A stretch of 64,000 nt of DNA from JACVRX01 sp963831385 (GCA_963831385.1 CAWHPW010000006.1:1-64000), one strand, 5' to 3'; counted from the first letter of the stretch, positions 8,796 to 19,126 are shown. Translations and numbers: made by a program. Notes: a model not told the origin generated them from the letters alone.

Positions 8796-9986
8796 ATGTC
8801 TCGGGTCGGCACGGCCATTCGCGAGACCGGCGCCGTCGCTGTCGGGACCAGCGTGGCCAATGCGCTCGGGTACGTGCTGACTGTCGTCGGTGCGCGGGTG
8901 CTGGGGCCGGCTGAGTTCGGTGCGTTCGGTGCCCTGCTGGCGCTGGTGATCGCCGATTCTGTGGCGGCGCTGGCGGTGCAGGCCACGACGGCCCGCTCCA
9001 CGGCGAAGGGGCAGGCCGTCGTCCCGGTGATTCGAGCCGGGCTCGCCATCGCGGTGGCAGTCGGATTGGCGTTGGGGTTGCTCTCTCCACTCCTGCGTGA
9101 GTTCCTGCAGCTCTCGTCCGTCGTTCCGGCCCTCGCCGTGGCGGTGGGGATCGCGGCGCTGACCGCCACCGCTCCGGCCCTCGGGATAGTGCAGGGCGCC
9201 GAGCGCTTTCAGGTGCTCGCGATCCTGGTCGCCGGGCAGGCGCTGCTGCGAGTTTCCGGTGGGCTGATCGGGATGGCGATCGAGCCGACGGCCGCCGGAG
9301 CGCTGGTCGGTATCGCGGCCGGTCTGGTCGTGGCAGGAGCAGGTTGCTGGCTGGTGGCACGGCCACCGCTGCGCCCGGCTCAACTGCACACGCTGGGCAT
9401 GAGTATCCGCTCGACTCTCGCCTCCGGTGGAATGCTGCTCGGTTTCGTCCTGCTGACCAACGCGGATGTCTTTCTCGCCCGGCATGTGCTGCCGGCGCAG
9501 CAGAGTGGCCTGTACGCAGCCGGTGCGGTCTTCACCAAGATCGCGTTCTGGCTGCCACAGTTCGTCCCGTTGGTGGCGTTTCCGGCTTTGACCGACCCGC
9601 GGCGACGGCGCGGAGCGGTCCGGCTCGGCCTGTCTGCCGTGATCGGCTGCGGTGCGGCACTCGTCGCTGGCGTCGCTGTGTTGCCCGCCGTGGCGGTGCA
9701 GATCGTCGCCGGCGACCAATACGTCGCGCTGACACCATGGGCTGCCTGGTTCACCGCGCTCGGCGCGCTGCTGGCGGTCGCCCAATTGCTGGTCTATGCA
9801 CATCTGGCCAGCGGAGACCGCCTCACCACCGCCGTGATCTGGGGGATCCTCGTTGCCTATGTCGCGGTGGTCGAACTCACCGCCGACACGCTGCCCAGTG
9901 TGCTGATTCCGACGATGTGCGCCGCCGCACTCGTCGTGCTGTGGGGTCTGCTCCGCGAACGCTCGACCCGACGCGCCGCGAGCTGA
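8796..9986 (+). CDS. Flippase-like polytopic membrane protein
   Basis: Integral membrane protein of 396 residues with about 10-12 hydrophobic segments. It resembles the polysaccharide-biosynthesis/MATE-like flippase superfamily: N-terminal GTSVANALGYVLTVVGARVLGPAEFGAFGALLA and a central DVFLARHVLPAQQSGLYAAG are typical of that group. The substrate cannot be inferred. The ATG at 8796 begins MSRVGTAIRETG; a start at 8727 is possible but would add a non-conserved tail. No clear ribosome-binding site is visible. The gene ends 4 bases before the convergent lytic transglycosylase. Confidence 0.75.
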   Translation: MSRVGTAIRETGAVAVGTSVANALGYVLTVVGARVLGPAEFGAFGALLALVIADSVAALAVQATTARSTAKGQAVVPVIRAGLAIAVAVGLALGLLSPLLREFLQLSSVVPALAVAVGIAALTATAPALGIVQGAERFQVLAILVAGQALLRVSGGLIGMAIEPTAAGALVGIAAGLVVAGAGCWLVARPPLRPAQLHTLGMSIRSTLASGGMLLGFVLLTNADVFLARHVLPAQQSGLYAAGAVFTKIAFWLPQFVPLVAFPALTDPRRRRGAVRLGLSAVIGCGAALVAGVAVLPAVAVQIVAGDQYVALTPWAAWFTALGALLAVAQLLVYAHLASGDRLTTAVIWGILVAYVAVVELTADTLPSVLIPTMCAAALVVLWGLLRERSTRRAAS

Positions 9987-9990
9987 TCGA

Positions 9991-11217
9991 TCAGGGGGCA
10001 GGGAGGCATCCGGTTGGCGTCGGAGTGGGGGTCGGCGTCGGCGTCGACGTCGGAGACGGTGTGGGGGTCGGAGTCGGCGTCGGCGAAGGAGACGGTGTCG
10101 GAGTCGGCGTCGGAGTCGGAGTCGGGCATGGCGATTGGGTCGGGGCGGGCGTAGTGGTCGGCGTCGGGACGGGTGTGGGGGTCGGGCCGGTGGTGGTCGG
10201 CGTCGGGGTCGGCGTAGCGGTACCTGTCGGCGTACCGGTCGGTGCGCCGGTCGGCGGGCCTGTCACAGTCGGCTGTGACGCCGCTGATGTGTTGCCTCCA
10301 GGGCTGGTGCCCGGACCGGCGTCGTCGGCCGGCACGGCGGTTCCGCTGTCATAAGCCCGGATCCAGCTCATCACCGTCGCGACGTATGCCGCGGAGTTGT
10401 TGTACCGACGAAGCGCTGCGGACAAGCCCGCGGAGGTACGCACCTCCGACCCGCCGACGCAGAGGTAGCGCCCGGCGGAAAGGGTGGCGTCGAACACGTT
10501 GTTGGGGTCGGCAGTGCCGTCGCCGGAGCCGTCGACGCCGAACCCGGCCCACGTGCCCGGAATGAACTGCATGGGCCCGACGGCGCGGTCCCACGTCGCA
10601 TCGAGATCCCACCGTCCGTCGTCGTGGTCGGAGATGGCCGCGACTGAGCCGTAGCCGTTGAGAACTGGGCCGAGTATCCGTGGGACCGCGTCACCTGCTG
10701 CGTTGAGGCGTCCTCCTCGCGCATGACCAGACTCGATCTTGCCGATTCCCGCCAGCACTTGCCAGCGCAGGCCACACGATGGGTCGTCCACTGCGATTCG
10801 ATCAGCCGCCTTGCGATAGGCCGCAAGAACGGTCGCCGGGATGGATTGGCCGCCCAGCGGGACCCGATGCACGACCGGAAGGCTGGTTCGGTCGTCTGCC
10901 TGGCCAGGAACGGACGGCAGCACGCCGAGGGGCGGGCTGGCCATCTGTGGCATACCCATCAACGGCTCGGCCTGCGCCCAGTCCTGGGCGGTGTCAAAGC
11001 TCTGCGCGACGGCATCCGTGGGCTGGGTGGAGACGACCCACGTGTCACCCTTGCCGCCGGTACCCGGGAGCAAGGTCGCCGAGACGAGAATCAACAGGCT
11101 GGCGCCCGCCACCGCCCCCGCGGCATAGCGCAGCCCTGCTCTCACGGCCCGCCACCTTGGTGTCGTCCGGTCGTTCCCCGAATCACGACGGTGCCATGCC
11201 CGAGCCGAAAGTGCCAC
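9991..11217 (-). CDS. Secreted lytic transglycosylase with Thr-Pro tail
   Basis: Probable peptidoglycan lytic transglycosylase of the MltB/SLT-like type, 408 residues. An N-terminal membrane or signal segment (AAGAVAGASLLILVSATLL) is followed by a catalytic domain at about residues 125-300 with GIGKIESGHARGG (the Glu is the likely catalytic acid), WDRAVGPMQFIPGTW and a terminal RRYNNSAAYVATVMSWI. The last 100 residues are a low-complexity Thr/Pro repeat, probably a cell-wall-spanning tail. Convergent with the flippase-like gene. Substrate and timing are not known. Confidence 0.85.
   Translation of the reverse strand: MALSARAWHRRDSGNDRTTPRWRAVRAGLRYAAGAVAGASLLILVSATLLPGTGGKGDTWVVSTQPTDAVAQSFDTAQDWAQAEPLMGMPQMASPPLGVLPSVPGQADDRTSLPVVHRVPLGGQSIPATVLAAYRKAADRIAVDDPSCGLRWQVLAGIGKIESGHARGGRLNAAGDAVPRILGPVLNGYGSVAAISDHDDGRWDLDATWDRAVGPMQFIPGTWAGFGVDGSGDGTADPNNVFDATLSAGRYLCVGGSEVRTSAGLSAALRRYNNSAAYVATVMSWIRAYDSGTAVPADDAGPGTSPGGNTSAASQPTVTGPPTGAPTGTPTGTATPTPTPTTTGPTPTPVPTPTTTPAPTQSPCPTPTPTPTPTPSPSPTPTPTPTPSPTSTPTPTPTPTPTGCLPAP
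10012..10230 (-). repeat. Thr-Pro coding repeat
   Basis: Degenerate 6-base tandem (plus-strand GTCGGC/GTCGGA/GTCGGG) encoding alternating Thr-Pro in the tail of the lytic transglycosylase. The same run also leaves a long Val/Gly-rich open frame on the plus strand, which is a by-product. The tract is prone to length change. Confidence 0.85.
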
Positions 11218-11256
11218 CCCTTCTGACCGACCGTGGAGCCCGGTGGGTGTTTTCGA

Positions 11257-13971
11257 TCAGTGCCCGGCCTCCTGCCAGTTTCGACCGACGCCCACGGACA
11301 CGTCCAGCGGCACTCGCAACGGATAAGCCGCACCCATCTCGTGCCGGACCAGCTTCTCGACGACCTCGCGCTCATCGGAAGCGACGTCGATGACCAGCTC
11401 GTCGTGCACCTGCAACAGCATTCGGGACGCGAGCCGCTCAGCTCGTAACGCCCGGTCGACCCCGAGCATCGCGACCTTGATGATGTCGGCGGCAGAGCCC
11501 TGCATCGGCGCGTTGAGCGCCATCCGCTCGGCCATCTCCCGGCGCTGCCGGTTGTCGCTGGTGAGGTCGGGCAGATAACGGCGTCGCCCGAGGATCGTCT
11601 CGGTGTATCCCTCGTACCGGGCCCGGTCGACCACCTCCGCGAGGTAGTCGCGAACGCCGCCGAAACGCTCGAAGTACTCGTTCATCAGCGTCTGGGCCTC
11701 GGAGACGTCGACCGCGAGCTGGCGCGACAGCCCGAACGCGGACAGACCGTACGCCAGGCCGTAGTTCATCGCCTTGATCTTCGCTCGCATGCCGCCAGTC
11801 ACTTCCGCGGCTGGTACACCGAAGACGCGGGCCGCGGTGGCCGAGTGGAAGTCCATGCCCGAGGTGAATGCTTCGATCAGCCCTTCGTCCTCGGAGAGGT
11901 GGGCCATGATCCGCATCTCGATCTGGCTGTAGTCGGCGGTGAGCAGACACTCGCAGCCGTCGCCCACGACGAAGGCCTCGCGGATCTGCCGGCCTTCCTC
12001 GGTGCGGATGGGGATGTTCTGCAGGTTGGGGTCGGTGGACGACAGCCGTCCGGTCGCGGCAATCGTCTGGTTGAACGTTGTCCGGATGCGGCCGTCGTCA
12101 TCGACGGTCTTCAGCAGCCCCTCGACGGTCACCCGAAGCCGGGACGCGTCGCGGTGACGGAGCAGCGCCTCCAGGAACGGATGCTCGGTCTTCGCATAGA
12201 GCTCCGCCAGCGCGTCGGCGTCGGTGGTGTAGCCGGTCTTGGTGCGCTTGGTCTTCGGCATGCCCAAGTCGTCGAACAGCACGACCTGCAGTTGCTTGGG
12301 GGAGCCGAGATTGACCTCGTGACCGATCGCCGCATACGCGTCGTCGGCCGCCTGCTTCACCGCATCACCGAAGGAGGACTCCAACGCCGAGAGTCGGTCG
12401 ACGTCGACGGCGATCCCGGTCCGCTCCATCGAGGCGAGCACGTCGACCAGCGGCAGCTCGACCTCGTCGAGCAACCGGCGCCCGCCCTTGCGCTCGAGGT
12501 CGCCGTCGAGAGCCTCCGCCAGGTCGAGAACTGCTCGAGCTCGGACCGCCTCGCTCTCGCCTCGGCGCAGCTCGTCGCCGCCGTCCAGAGAGAGTTGTTC
12601 GCCGGCCTCGGCTCCCTCGGCCCGCAGCTCGCGGTTGAGGAAGCGCAGCACGAGATCGGCCAAATCGTAGGAGCGCTGCCCAGGCAGGGCGAGGAAGGCC
12701 GACAGCTCGGTGTCACTCGCCAGACCGGCCACCGGCCAGCCGCGGGCATTGAGCGCGTGCATCGGGCCCTTGGCGTCATGCATGACCTTCGGATGTTCGC
12801 GGTCGGCCAGCCAGGCGGCCAGCGCCGCATCGTCGGCAGGCTCCAGCGCTGCCGGATCGAACCACGCCCCGGCGCCGTCGGCCGCCGCCAACGCGATCTC
12901 GGTTGCCTCGCCCGTGCCATGCCCCCAGTACCCGCGCACCGACACGCCGATCCGGCCAGCGGTGGCATGCTCGGCCAGCCACTTCGCGAGCTCGCCCGGA
13001 CCCAGCTGTGCAGCATCGACCTCGAAGCCCTCGTCGGCTTCCGGGGTCGGCGGCTCGAGAGTCTGGTAGAGCCGGTCGCGGAGCACCCGGAACTGGAGGG
13101 TGTCGAAAACCTGGTGCACTCGTTCGCGGTCCCACGGCCGCAGCACCAGATCGTCGGTGCGCAGGTCGAGCGGCACGTCGCGGACGAGCTCGGTGAGCCG
13201 ACGATTGGTCAAGACCTGGGCCAGCCGGGCGCGTAGCAGATCGCCCGCCTTTCCCTTGACCTCGTCGACATGCTCGACCAGCTCGTCGAGCGAACCGAAC
13301 TCCGCTATCCACCGGGCCGCCGTCTTCTCCCCCACTCCGGGGATGTTGGGCAGGTTGTCCGACGGGTCGCCCCTGATAGCGGCGTAGTCCGGGTACTGCG
13401 CCGGTTCCAGGCCGTATTTGTCGCGCACCACCTCAGGCGTCGTACGGACCAGGTCGGATACTCCCTTGCGTGGATAGAGCACGGTGACGTGGTCGTCGAT
13501 GAGCTGGTAGGCGTCGCGGTCGCCGGTGCAGATGAGCACGTCGAACCCCTCGGCCTCGGCCAGCGTTGCGAGCGTGGCGATGAGATCGTCGGCCTCGAAT
13601 CCATCCTTCTCGACGCTGACGATGCCGAGAGCGTCAAGCACCTCCTTGACCAGGCTGACCTGGCCGCTGAACTCACTGGGTGAGCTGGTCCGGTTGGCCT
13701 TGTACTCGGCGAACGCTTCGTTTCGGAACGTGTGCCGGGAGACGTCGAACGCCACCGCGACGTGGGTGGGCTTCTCGTCGCGCATGACGTTGATCAGCAT
13801 GGAGGTGAACCCGTAGACGGCGTTCGTCGGCTGTCCCGTGGTCGTGGAGAAGTTCTCGACCGGCAGGGCGTAGAACGCCCGGTATGCCAGCGAATGCCCG
13901 TCGAGCAGCAGCAGTCTCGAGGGCGATTCCGTATCGGCCACGGCCGCCACCCTAGTAGCCGGTACCGACAC
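11257..13971 (-). CDS. polA: DNA polymerase I
   Basis: PolA, used in Okazaki-fragment maturation and repair synthesis; about 904 residues. The N-terminal 5' nuclease shows LLLLDGHSLAYRAFYAL, DGFEADDLIATLA and GVGEKTAARWI. The middle 3'-5' exonuclease-like region lacks an obvious DEDD set, as is usual in actinobacteria. The polymerase shows motif A DYSQIEMRIMAHLS, motif B RAKIKAMNYGLAYG and motif C LQVHDELVID. GTG codons at 13971, 13950 and 13941 are all possible starts; the last has AGGG about 8 bases upstream. It is divergent from the DUF554 gene. Confidence 0.97.
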   Translation of the reverse strand: MSVPATRVAAVADTESPSRLLLLDGHSLAYRAFYALPVENFSTTTGQPTNAVYGFTSMLINVMRDEKPTHVAVAFDVSRHTFRNEAFAEYKANRTSSPSEFSGQVSLVKEVLDALGIVSVEKDGFEADDLIATLATLAEAEGFDVLICTGDRDAYQLIDDHVTVLYPRKGVSDLVRTTPEVVRDKYGLEPAQYPDYAAIRGDPSDNLPNIPGVGEKTAARWIAEFGSLDELVEHVDEVKGKAGDLLRARLAQVLTNRRLTELVRDVPLDLRTDDLVLRPWDRERVHQVFDTLQFRVLRDRLYQTLEPPTPEADEGFEVDAAQLGPGELAKWLAEHATAGRIGVSVRGYWGHGTGEATEIALAAADGAGAWFDPAALEPADDAALAAWLADREHPKVMHDAKGPMHALNARGWPVAGLASDTELSAFLALPGQRSYDLADLVLRFLNRELRAEGAEAGEQLSLDGGDELRRGESEAVRARAVLDLAEALDGDLERKGGRRLLDEVELPLVDVLASMERTGIAVDVDRLSALESSFGDAVKQAADDAYAAIGHEVNLGSPKQLQVVLFDDLGMPKTKRTKTGYTTDADALAELYAKTEHPFLEALLRHRDASRLRVTVEGLLKTVDDDGRIRTTFNQTIAATGRLSSTDPNLQNIPIRTEEGRQIREAFVVGDGCECLLTADYSQIEMRIMAHLSEDEGLIEAFTSGMDFHSATAARVFGVPAAEVTGGMRAKIKAMNYGLAYGLSAFGLSRQLAVDVSEAQTLMNEYFERFGGVRDYLAEVVDRARYEGYTETILGRRRYLPDLTSDNRQRREMAERMALNAPMQGSAADIIKVAMLGVDRALRAERLASRMLLQVHDELVIDVASDEREVVEKLVRHEMGAAYPLRVPLDVSVGVGRNWQEAGH

Positions 13972-14027
13972 CTCCGTTCGGTGGACGTGGCCTCGATAGG
14001 CTCGCTGCGAACTGGACGAGGAGGCCG

Positions 14028-14777
14028 ATGTTCCGCGGGTTCGGCACGGTCCTCAACGTCGCCACTGTCATCATCGGGTCTGGCCTCGGCCTCCTGCTCG
14101 GCCAGCGCCTCCCCCAGCGAACTCGCGACGTGGTCACCGACGGACTGGGCCTCACGACGCTGCTCATCGCCGCCGTGTCAGCCAGTGCCGTCCTCGACCC
14201 GACGTTCGCCCGCCTGGTCGGCGGGCCGAGCACGGTGCTGGTGGTTCTCGGTGCCTTGGTCCTGGGCGGAATAGCCGGTTCGCTGCTGCGGGTCGAGGCT
14301 CGGTTGGAGTCACTGGGCGGCGCGTTGCAGGACCGGCTCTCCGGAACCGGGGACAGTGCGGCGCGGCGACGATTCGTCGAGGGATTCGTCACCGCCTCAC
14401 TGGTGTTCTGCGTCGGTCCGCTGACGATTCTCGGGTCGCTGTCCGACGGTCTCGGATTGGGCTACGAGCAGCTCGCCCTCAAGGCGGCCCTCGACGGATT
14501 CGCGGCGATCGCCTTCGCCGCGTCGTTCGGTTGGGGGGTCATGGCCAGTGCGCTCGTCGTCTTCGTGGTCCAGGGCGCGCTGACGCTGATCGGCCTGCTC
14601 GTCGGGGACGTCCTGGGCACCGGCTACGTCGCCGCCATCACCGCAGTGGGCGGTCTGCTCTTGGTCGGCGTTTCACTGCGGCTACTGCGGATCAAGCCAC
14701 TGCCCGTCGGCGACTTGTTGCCTGCACTTGCCGTCGCGCCGGCTCTGGTGGCGGTAGTGTCGGCGCTGCGCGGATGA
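14028..14777 (+). CDS. DUF554 family membrane protein
   Basis: DUF554 (YdfK-like) membrane protein of 249 residues with about seven hydrophobic segments. Characteristic stretches are GTVLNVATVIIGSGLGLLLG at the N-terminus, FVEGFVTASLVFCVGPLTILGSLSDGL, and LKAALDGFAAIAFAASFGWGV. Function is unknown. The ATG at 14028 is 56 bases from the divergent polA start. The next genes are the damaged liv cluster on the same strand. Confidence 0.85.
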   Translation: MFRGFGTVLNVATVIIGSGLGLLLGQRLPQRTRDVVTDGLGLTTLLIAAVSASAVLDPTFARLVGGPSTVLVVLGALVLGGIAGSLLRVEARLESLGGALQDRLSGTGDSAARRRFVEGFVTASLVFCVGPLTILGSLSDGLGLGYEQLALKAALDGFAAIAFAASFGWGVMASALVVFVVQGALTLIGLLVGDVLGTGYVAAITAVGGLLLVGVSLRLLRIKPLPVGDLLPALAVAPALVAVVSALRG

Positions 14778-14927
14778 TGGGTGTGGCGAAGTATCGGAAC
14801 GGACACGGCCCGCTGCGGCAACGCACCGACGGCGGGTCTTGGGGGTTATGCTCCCGCCACTATCGGACGGGCACGGCTCGGGCTTCGACCGGGTCGCGCT
14901 CCCGAGCCTGACCGGAGGTGCACGCAG

Positions 14928-16245
14928 GTGCGCAGGCTGGTAAGCACCCTGTGTGGGCTCGCCGCCCTGTTGGGCGTGATCCTCGTCGGGGCAGGGACGG
15001 CGTTTGGACAGCCGGCGGAGAGCGCCGAGTCCATCCGCGGCTTCCTGCGCAACGAAGGCGAGCCCGTGCCCGGCGTGACGATCACGGTGTCACGGTGCCG
15101 ACGGCGAGGTCGGCTCGGTCGAAACCGGTACCGACGGGGCATGGGAGATCGCGGTGCCCGGCCCCGGCGAGTACGAGGTCGTCCTGGACACCGAGACGTT
15201 GCCCGACGATGTGCCGGGCGTGGTCGCCGACACGATCACGACGACCGTGAACCCCCTGCAGGACAAAGCGGTGCTCTTCCGCGTCGGTGAGCCGGGTGGC
15301 GACGGGGACGGTGAAGGCGGTACGACGCCGGGAACACCGGCCGAAGGGAGCGCCGATACCGCGCAGGCGAGCCAGATCTGGCAGCTCGTCGCCAGCGGGT
15401 TACGGTTCGGGCTGATCCTCGGGCTCGCGGCCCTCGGACTGTCGCTCGTCTTCGGCACGACCGGCCTGACCAACTTCGCGCACGGTGAACTGGTCACCTT
15501 CGGGGCGACTCGTCGCCTGGTGGCTCAACAACGCCGGGCTGCCACTCATCGCTGCCGCGCGTGCTGGCCGTCGTGCTGGGCGGGGTGTTCGGCTGGGCGC
15601 AGGACGTCGGGTTCTGGCGGCCGTTGCGCAAGCGCGGATCCGGCCTGGTCGCGCTGATGATCATCTCGATCGGCGTCAGCCTGCTGCTGCGCTACCTCTA
15701 CCTCTACATCTTCTCCGGCGAGCGGCGGTCCTATAACCAGTACGTCATCCAGAGCGCCATCGACATCGGGCCGTTCGCCTACGCCCCGCGCGACCTGTGG
15801 ATCATGGGCATCTGCGTCGTCGTGCTCGCGCTGGTCGCCCTGGCGCTGGTCAGGACTCGCATCGGCAAGGCGACCCGGGCCGTCTCCGACAACCCGGCGC
15901 TCGCGTCGGCGTCCGGCATCGACGTCGACCGGGTGGTCACCACGGTGTGGATCGTCGGCACCGCGCTGGCCGCGATGGCCGGCGTGATGTTCGGACTCAT
16001 CCAGCAGGTCGACTACCTGCTCGGCTTCCGGGTGCTGCTGCTGGTCTTCGCTGCGGTCGTCCTGGGCGGCCTCGGCACGGCCTGGGGCGCCATGGTCGGC
16101 GCGCTCATCGTGGGAGTGTTCATCGAGGTCTCGACCCTGATCATCCCGTCGGAGCTGAAGATACGCCGGGGTCCTGGCCGTCCTCATCGTCATCCTGCTC
16201 GTCCGGCCACAGGGCATCCTGGGCCGTCGCGAGCGGGTCGGCTGA
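14928..16245 (+). pseudogene. livH: Branched-chain amino acid ABC permease LivH, multiple frameshifts
   Basis: Inner-membrane permease for branched-chain amino acids, readable only across four +1 shifts near 15092, 15508, 15560 and 16161. Piecing the frames gives a signal-like N-terminus (LVSTLCGLAALLGVILVG), a carboxypeptidase-regulatory-like extracytoplasmic region (PGVTITV, GAWEIAVPGPGEYEVVLD), then typical LivH: GLRFGLILGLAALGLSLVFGTTGLTNFAHGELVTFGA, FGWAQDVGFWRPLRKRG, RVLLLVFAAVVLGGLGTAWGAM and the end RPQGILGRRERVG. GTG 14928 has GGAGG 9 bases upstream. No substitutions look damaging, so the shifts are recent or are sequence errors. The fused N-terminal domain is unusual for LivH. Confidence 0.8.
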
Positions 16246-16260
16246 GCGGAGGGAGAAGCG

Positions 16261-17257
16261 GTGGACTGGGGAGCAATCACCGGCGACGCGCTCCGAGCGC
16301 TGGTCGGGTCCGAGGCCGTCGTGTTCGCACTGGCCGCGATCGGCCTGAACGTGCACTTCGGGTACACCGGTCTGCTGAACTTCGGCCAGGCGGCCTTCCT
16401 CGCCGTCGCCGCGTATGGCCTGGCCACCACCGTCGTCACGTTCGGCCTGCCGTTCTGGCTGGGCATTCTGGTCGGCTTCGCCGGCGTGGTCGTGCTCGCA
16501 GTGCTGCTGGGTGTCCCGACGCTGCGCCTGCGTGCCGACTATCTGGCCATCGTCACGATCGCGGCGTCGGAGATCATCCGGTTGATCTTCCGGTCGGTCT
16601 CGCTGCGCGGACACGTTCGGCGGCTCTGGCGGCATCAGCGGTTTCAGCAACGACTTCTACGCACCTGAACCCGTACGACGGCCGCGATCGGGCATCGGCC
16701 CCTTCGTCTTCGGCGCCTCGTGATGCCTGGGTGCTCACGGTCGGCTGGATCCTGGTCGTCATCGCGTGCCTGATCGTCTGGGCACTGATGCGCAGCCCGT
16801 GGGGTCGGGTGATCAAGGCGATCCGCGAGGACGAGGACGCGGTTCGCAGCCTCGGCAAGAACGTGTACTCCTACAAGATGCAGTCGCTGATCATCGGCGG
16901 TCTGCTCGGCGCCCTCGGCGGGTTCATCTTCGCGCTGGCCCAGGCCGCCGTGCAGCCCGACCTCTACTCGCCCGACCTCACGTTCTTCGCCTACACCATC
17001 CTGATCCTGGGCGGGGCGGCGCGGGTGCTCGGACCGGTCGTCGGCGCGATGATCTTCTGGTGCCTGCTCCAGCTCACCGCCGGCGCTCTCGAGGGGGCCG
17101 TGCGCACGCGGCGTCATCCCGACCTGGCTGATGGACACCAACCAGGTCGGAGCGGTCCGGTTCATGCTGGTCGGAGTCGCGCTGCTCCTGCTGCTGGTGT
17201 TCCGGCCGCAGGGAATCTTCGGCGACCGGAAGGAGATCGCCCTCGATGCCCGCATGA
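16261..17257 (+). pseudogene. livM: Branched-chain amino acid ABC permease LivM, multiple frameshifts
   Basis: Second permease of the Liv transporter. GTG 16261 follows GGAGGGA at 16248-16254. The first 115 residues are intact (LNVHFGYTGLLNFGQAAFLAV, GVPTLRLRADYLAIVTIAASEIIRLIF). Shifts near 16609, 16664, 16690, 16721 and 17109 then break the frame, after which typical LivM sequence resumes (GRVIKAIREDEDAVRSLGKNVYSYKMQ, ending FRPQGIFGDRKEIALDAR). The deletion near 16690 lies in a G run; the rest are extra bases. The 3' end is approximate; an ATGA overlap with livG at 17254 is likely. Confidence 0.8.
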
Positions 17258-18269
17258 CGAGCTGCCCGACGACACGCCGCTGACCCGGCAAGAGGCCGGC
17301 GAGGTCCGGTCCTCACCGAGCTCGAGACGGCGACGCCCGCAAGGAGGCGGCGCTGCGCGCGTTCGCCGACGTGCCGCACGAGCCGGGGTCGCCAAGCCCG
17401 ACCCGATCCTGGTCGCCGACAACGTGGTCCGCCGGTTCGGCGGCCTGACCGCGGTCGACGTCGGCCACGTCGAGATCCAGCGCGGTTCGATCACCGCGCT
17501 GATCGGCCCCAACGGCGCCGGCAAGACGACGTTCTTCAACCTGCTCACCGGCTTCGACCGGCCCGACGACGGCAGCTGGACCTTCAACGGACAGTCGCTC
17601 GCCGGCATGCCGGCCTACAAGGTGGCCCGCGGCGGCATGGTGCGCACCTTCCAGCTCACCAAGGCGCTGTCCAAGCTGACCGTGATCGAGAACATGCGCC
17701 TCGGCGCGATCGGCCAGCGCGGCGAGAGCGTGTGGCGGGCCATGTTCCCCGGCTCTGGCGCAGCCAGGAGAACGAGATCACCGACGCGGGCCGAGGAGCT
17801 GCTCGGCCGGTTCAAGCTCGACACCAAGCGCGACGACTTCGCCGGCTCGCTGTCCGGCGGGCAGCGCAAGCTGCTGGAGATGGCCCGCGCGCTCATGGTC
17901 GAGCCGGAGATGGTGATGCTCGACGAGCCGATGGCCGGCGTCAACCCGGCGCTGACCCAGTCGCTGCTCGGGCACGTCAAGGACCTGCGCGAGCAGGGCA
18001 TGACCGTGCTGTTCGTCGAGCACGACATGGACATGGTGCGCGACATCTCCGACTGGGTGCTGGTGATGGCGCAGGGCAAGCTCATCGCCGAGGGGCCGCC
18101 GGACGCGCGTCATGGCGCGACACCCGGGTGATCGACGCCTACCTCGGCGCCCACCATGACCAGACCCTGCTCGAAGGCGACGTCGAGGCAGTGATCCAGC
18201 AGGAGGTCGCCGCGGAACTGGCCGCGGAGCACGGCGAGGCTGTCCCGCGCACAGGAGGAGGAGCGGTGA
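17254..18269 (+). pseudogene. livG: Branched-chain amino acid ABC ATPase LivG, multiple frameshifts
   Basis: Cytoplasmic ATPase of the Liv transporter. From about 17395 to 18105 one frame carries an almost complete domain: ILVADNVVRRFGGLTAVD, Walker A GPNGAGKTT, signature LSGGQRKLLEMARAL, Walker B VMLDEPMAGV and LFVEHDMDMVRD. The N-terminus (17254-17390) needs several indels, a short segment near 17748-17785 reads LWRSQENEITD in another frame, and the tail (RVIDAYLGAHHD) is shifted at about 18110. Start and stop are inferred from likely overlaps with livM and livF. Confidence 0.78.
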
Positions 18270-19048
18270 CCGACGCCGGCCACGAGCAGGATGTCCACGA
18301 CCGCAGCGCGCATGTGGCGGGGGCCGAGGGCGCGATCCTGCGCGCCGACGAGATCGTCGCCGGGTACATCCCGGAGGTCAACATCCTCAACAGCTGCGAC
18401 CTGTACTGCCGCGAGGGCGAGATCGTCGGCATCATCGGGCCCAACGGCGCGGGCAAGTCGACACTGCTCAAGGCGCTGTTCGGCCTGGTCGGGGTCGCAC
18501 CGGGACGGTCACGCTCAACGGCGAGGACATCACCAACCGCAAGGCGAACGAGCTGGTCACCAAGGGCGTCGGCTTCGTCCCGCAGACCAACAACGTCTTC
18601 CCCAGCCTGACCATCGAGGAGAACCTCGAGATGGGCCTCTACCAGGCGCCGTCAGCGGTTCGGCGAGCGGTTCGACTTCGTCACCGCGCTGTTCCCGGCG
18701 CTCGGCGACCGGCGCAAGCAGCGAGCCGGATCGCTGTCCGGCGGCGAGCGGCAGATGGTCGCGATGGGCCGCGCGCTGATGGCCGACCCGTCGGTGATGC
18801 TGCTCGACGAGCCGTCGGCCGGGCTGTCCCCGGTCCTGCAGGACGAGGTCTTCGTCCGCACCCGGGAGATCAACAAGGCCGGCGTCTCGGTCGTCATGGT
18901 CGAGCAGAACGCCCGCCGGTGCCTGCAGATCTGCGACCGCGGCTACGTCTTGGACCAGGGCCGCAACGCCTACACCGGCGCCGGGCGGGACCTCATCCAC
19001 GACCCCAAGGTGATCGAGCTCTACCTGGGCACGCTGGCCCGCGCGTGA
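18266..19048 (+). pseudogene. livF: Branched-chain amino acid ABC ATPase LivF, two frameshifts
   Basis: Second ATPase of the Liv transporter. GTG 18266 has AGGAGG (18253-18258) 7 bases upstream. Seen across three frames: ADEIVAGYIPEVNILNSCDL, Walker A GPNGAGKST, VTLNGEDITNRKANEL, NVFPSLTIEENLEMGLYQAP, signature LSGGERQMVAMGRALM, Walker B MLLDEPSAGLSP and VEQNARRCL. A base is missing near 18497 and one is added near 18655; otherwise the gene is complete to the stop at 19048. It is followed by a terminator shared with the convergent livK-like gene. Confidence 0.82.
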
Positions 19049-19077
19049 GCGCCTGACCGTCGCAGACACGGACTGAC

Positions 19078-19108
19078 AGGCCCGGGCCTCCAGCGGAAAC
19101 CCGGGCCT
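19078..19108. terminator. Hairpin between convergent livF and livK
   Basis: A perfect 9-base-pair stem AGGCCCGGG/CCCGGGCCT with a 13-base loop sits between the two convergent stops. It can act in both directions. There is no strong T run, so its efficiency is uncertain. Confidence 0.7.
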
Positions 19109-19126
19109 CCGTGTCGCCAGTACGGA

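Noticed and set aside
9344..10354. Val/Gly-rich open frame on the plus strand opposite the lytic transglycosylase tail
   Set aside because: It is the shadow of the Thr-Pro repeat and of the flippase-like gene; no ribosome site and no recognisable domain.
15561..18131. A single 856-residue open frame covering permease and ATPase parts
   Set aside because: It is a chance read-through. Parts of livH, livM and livG come into this frame between indels, with out-of-frame filler in between, so it is not a true fusion protein.
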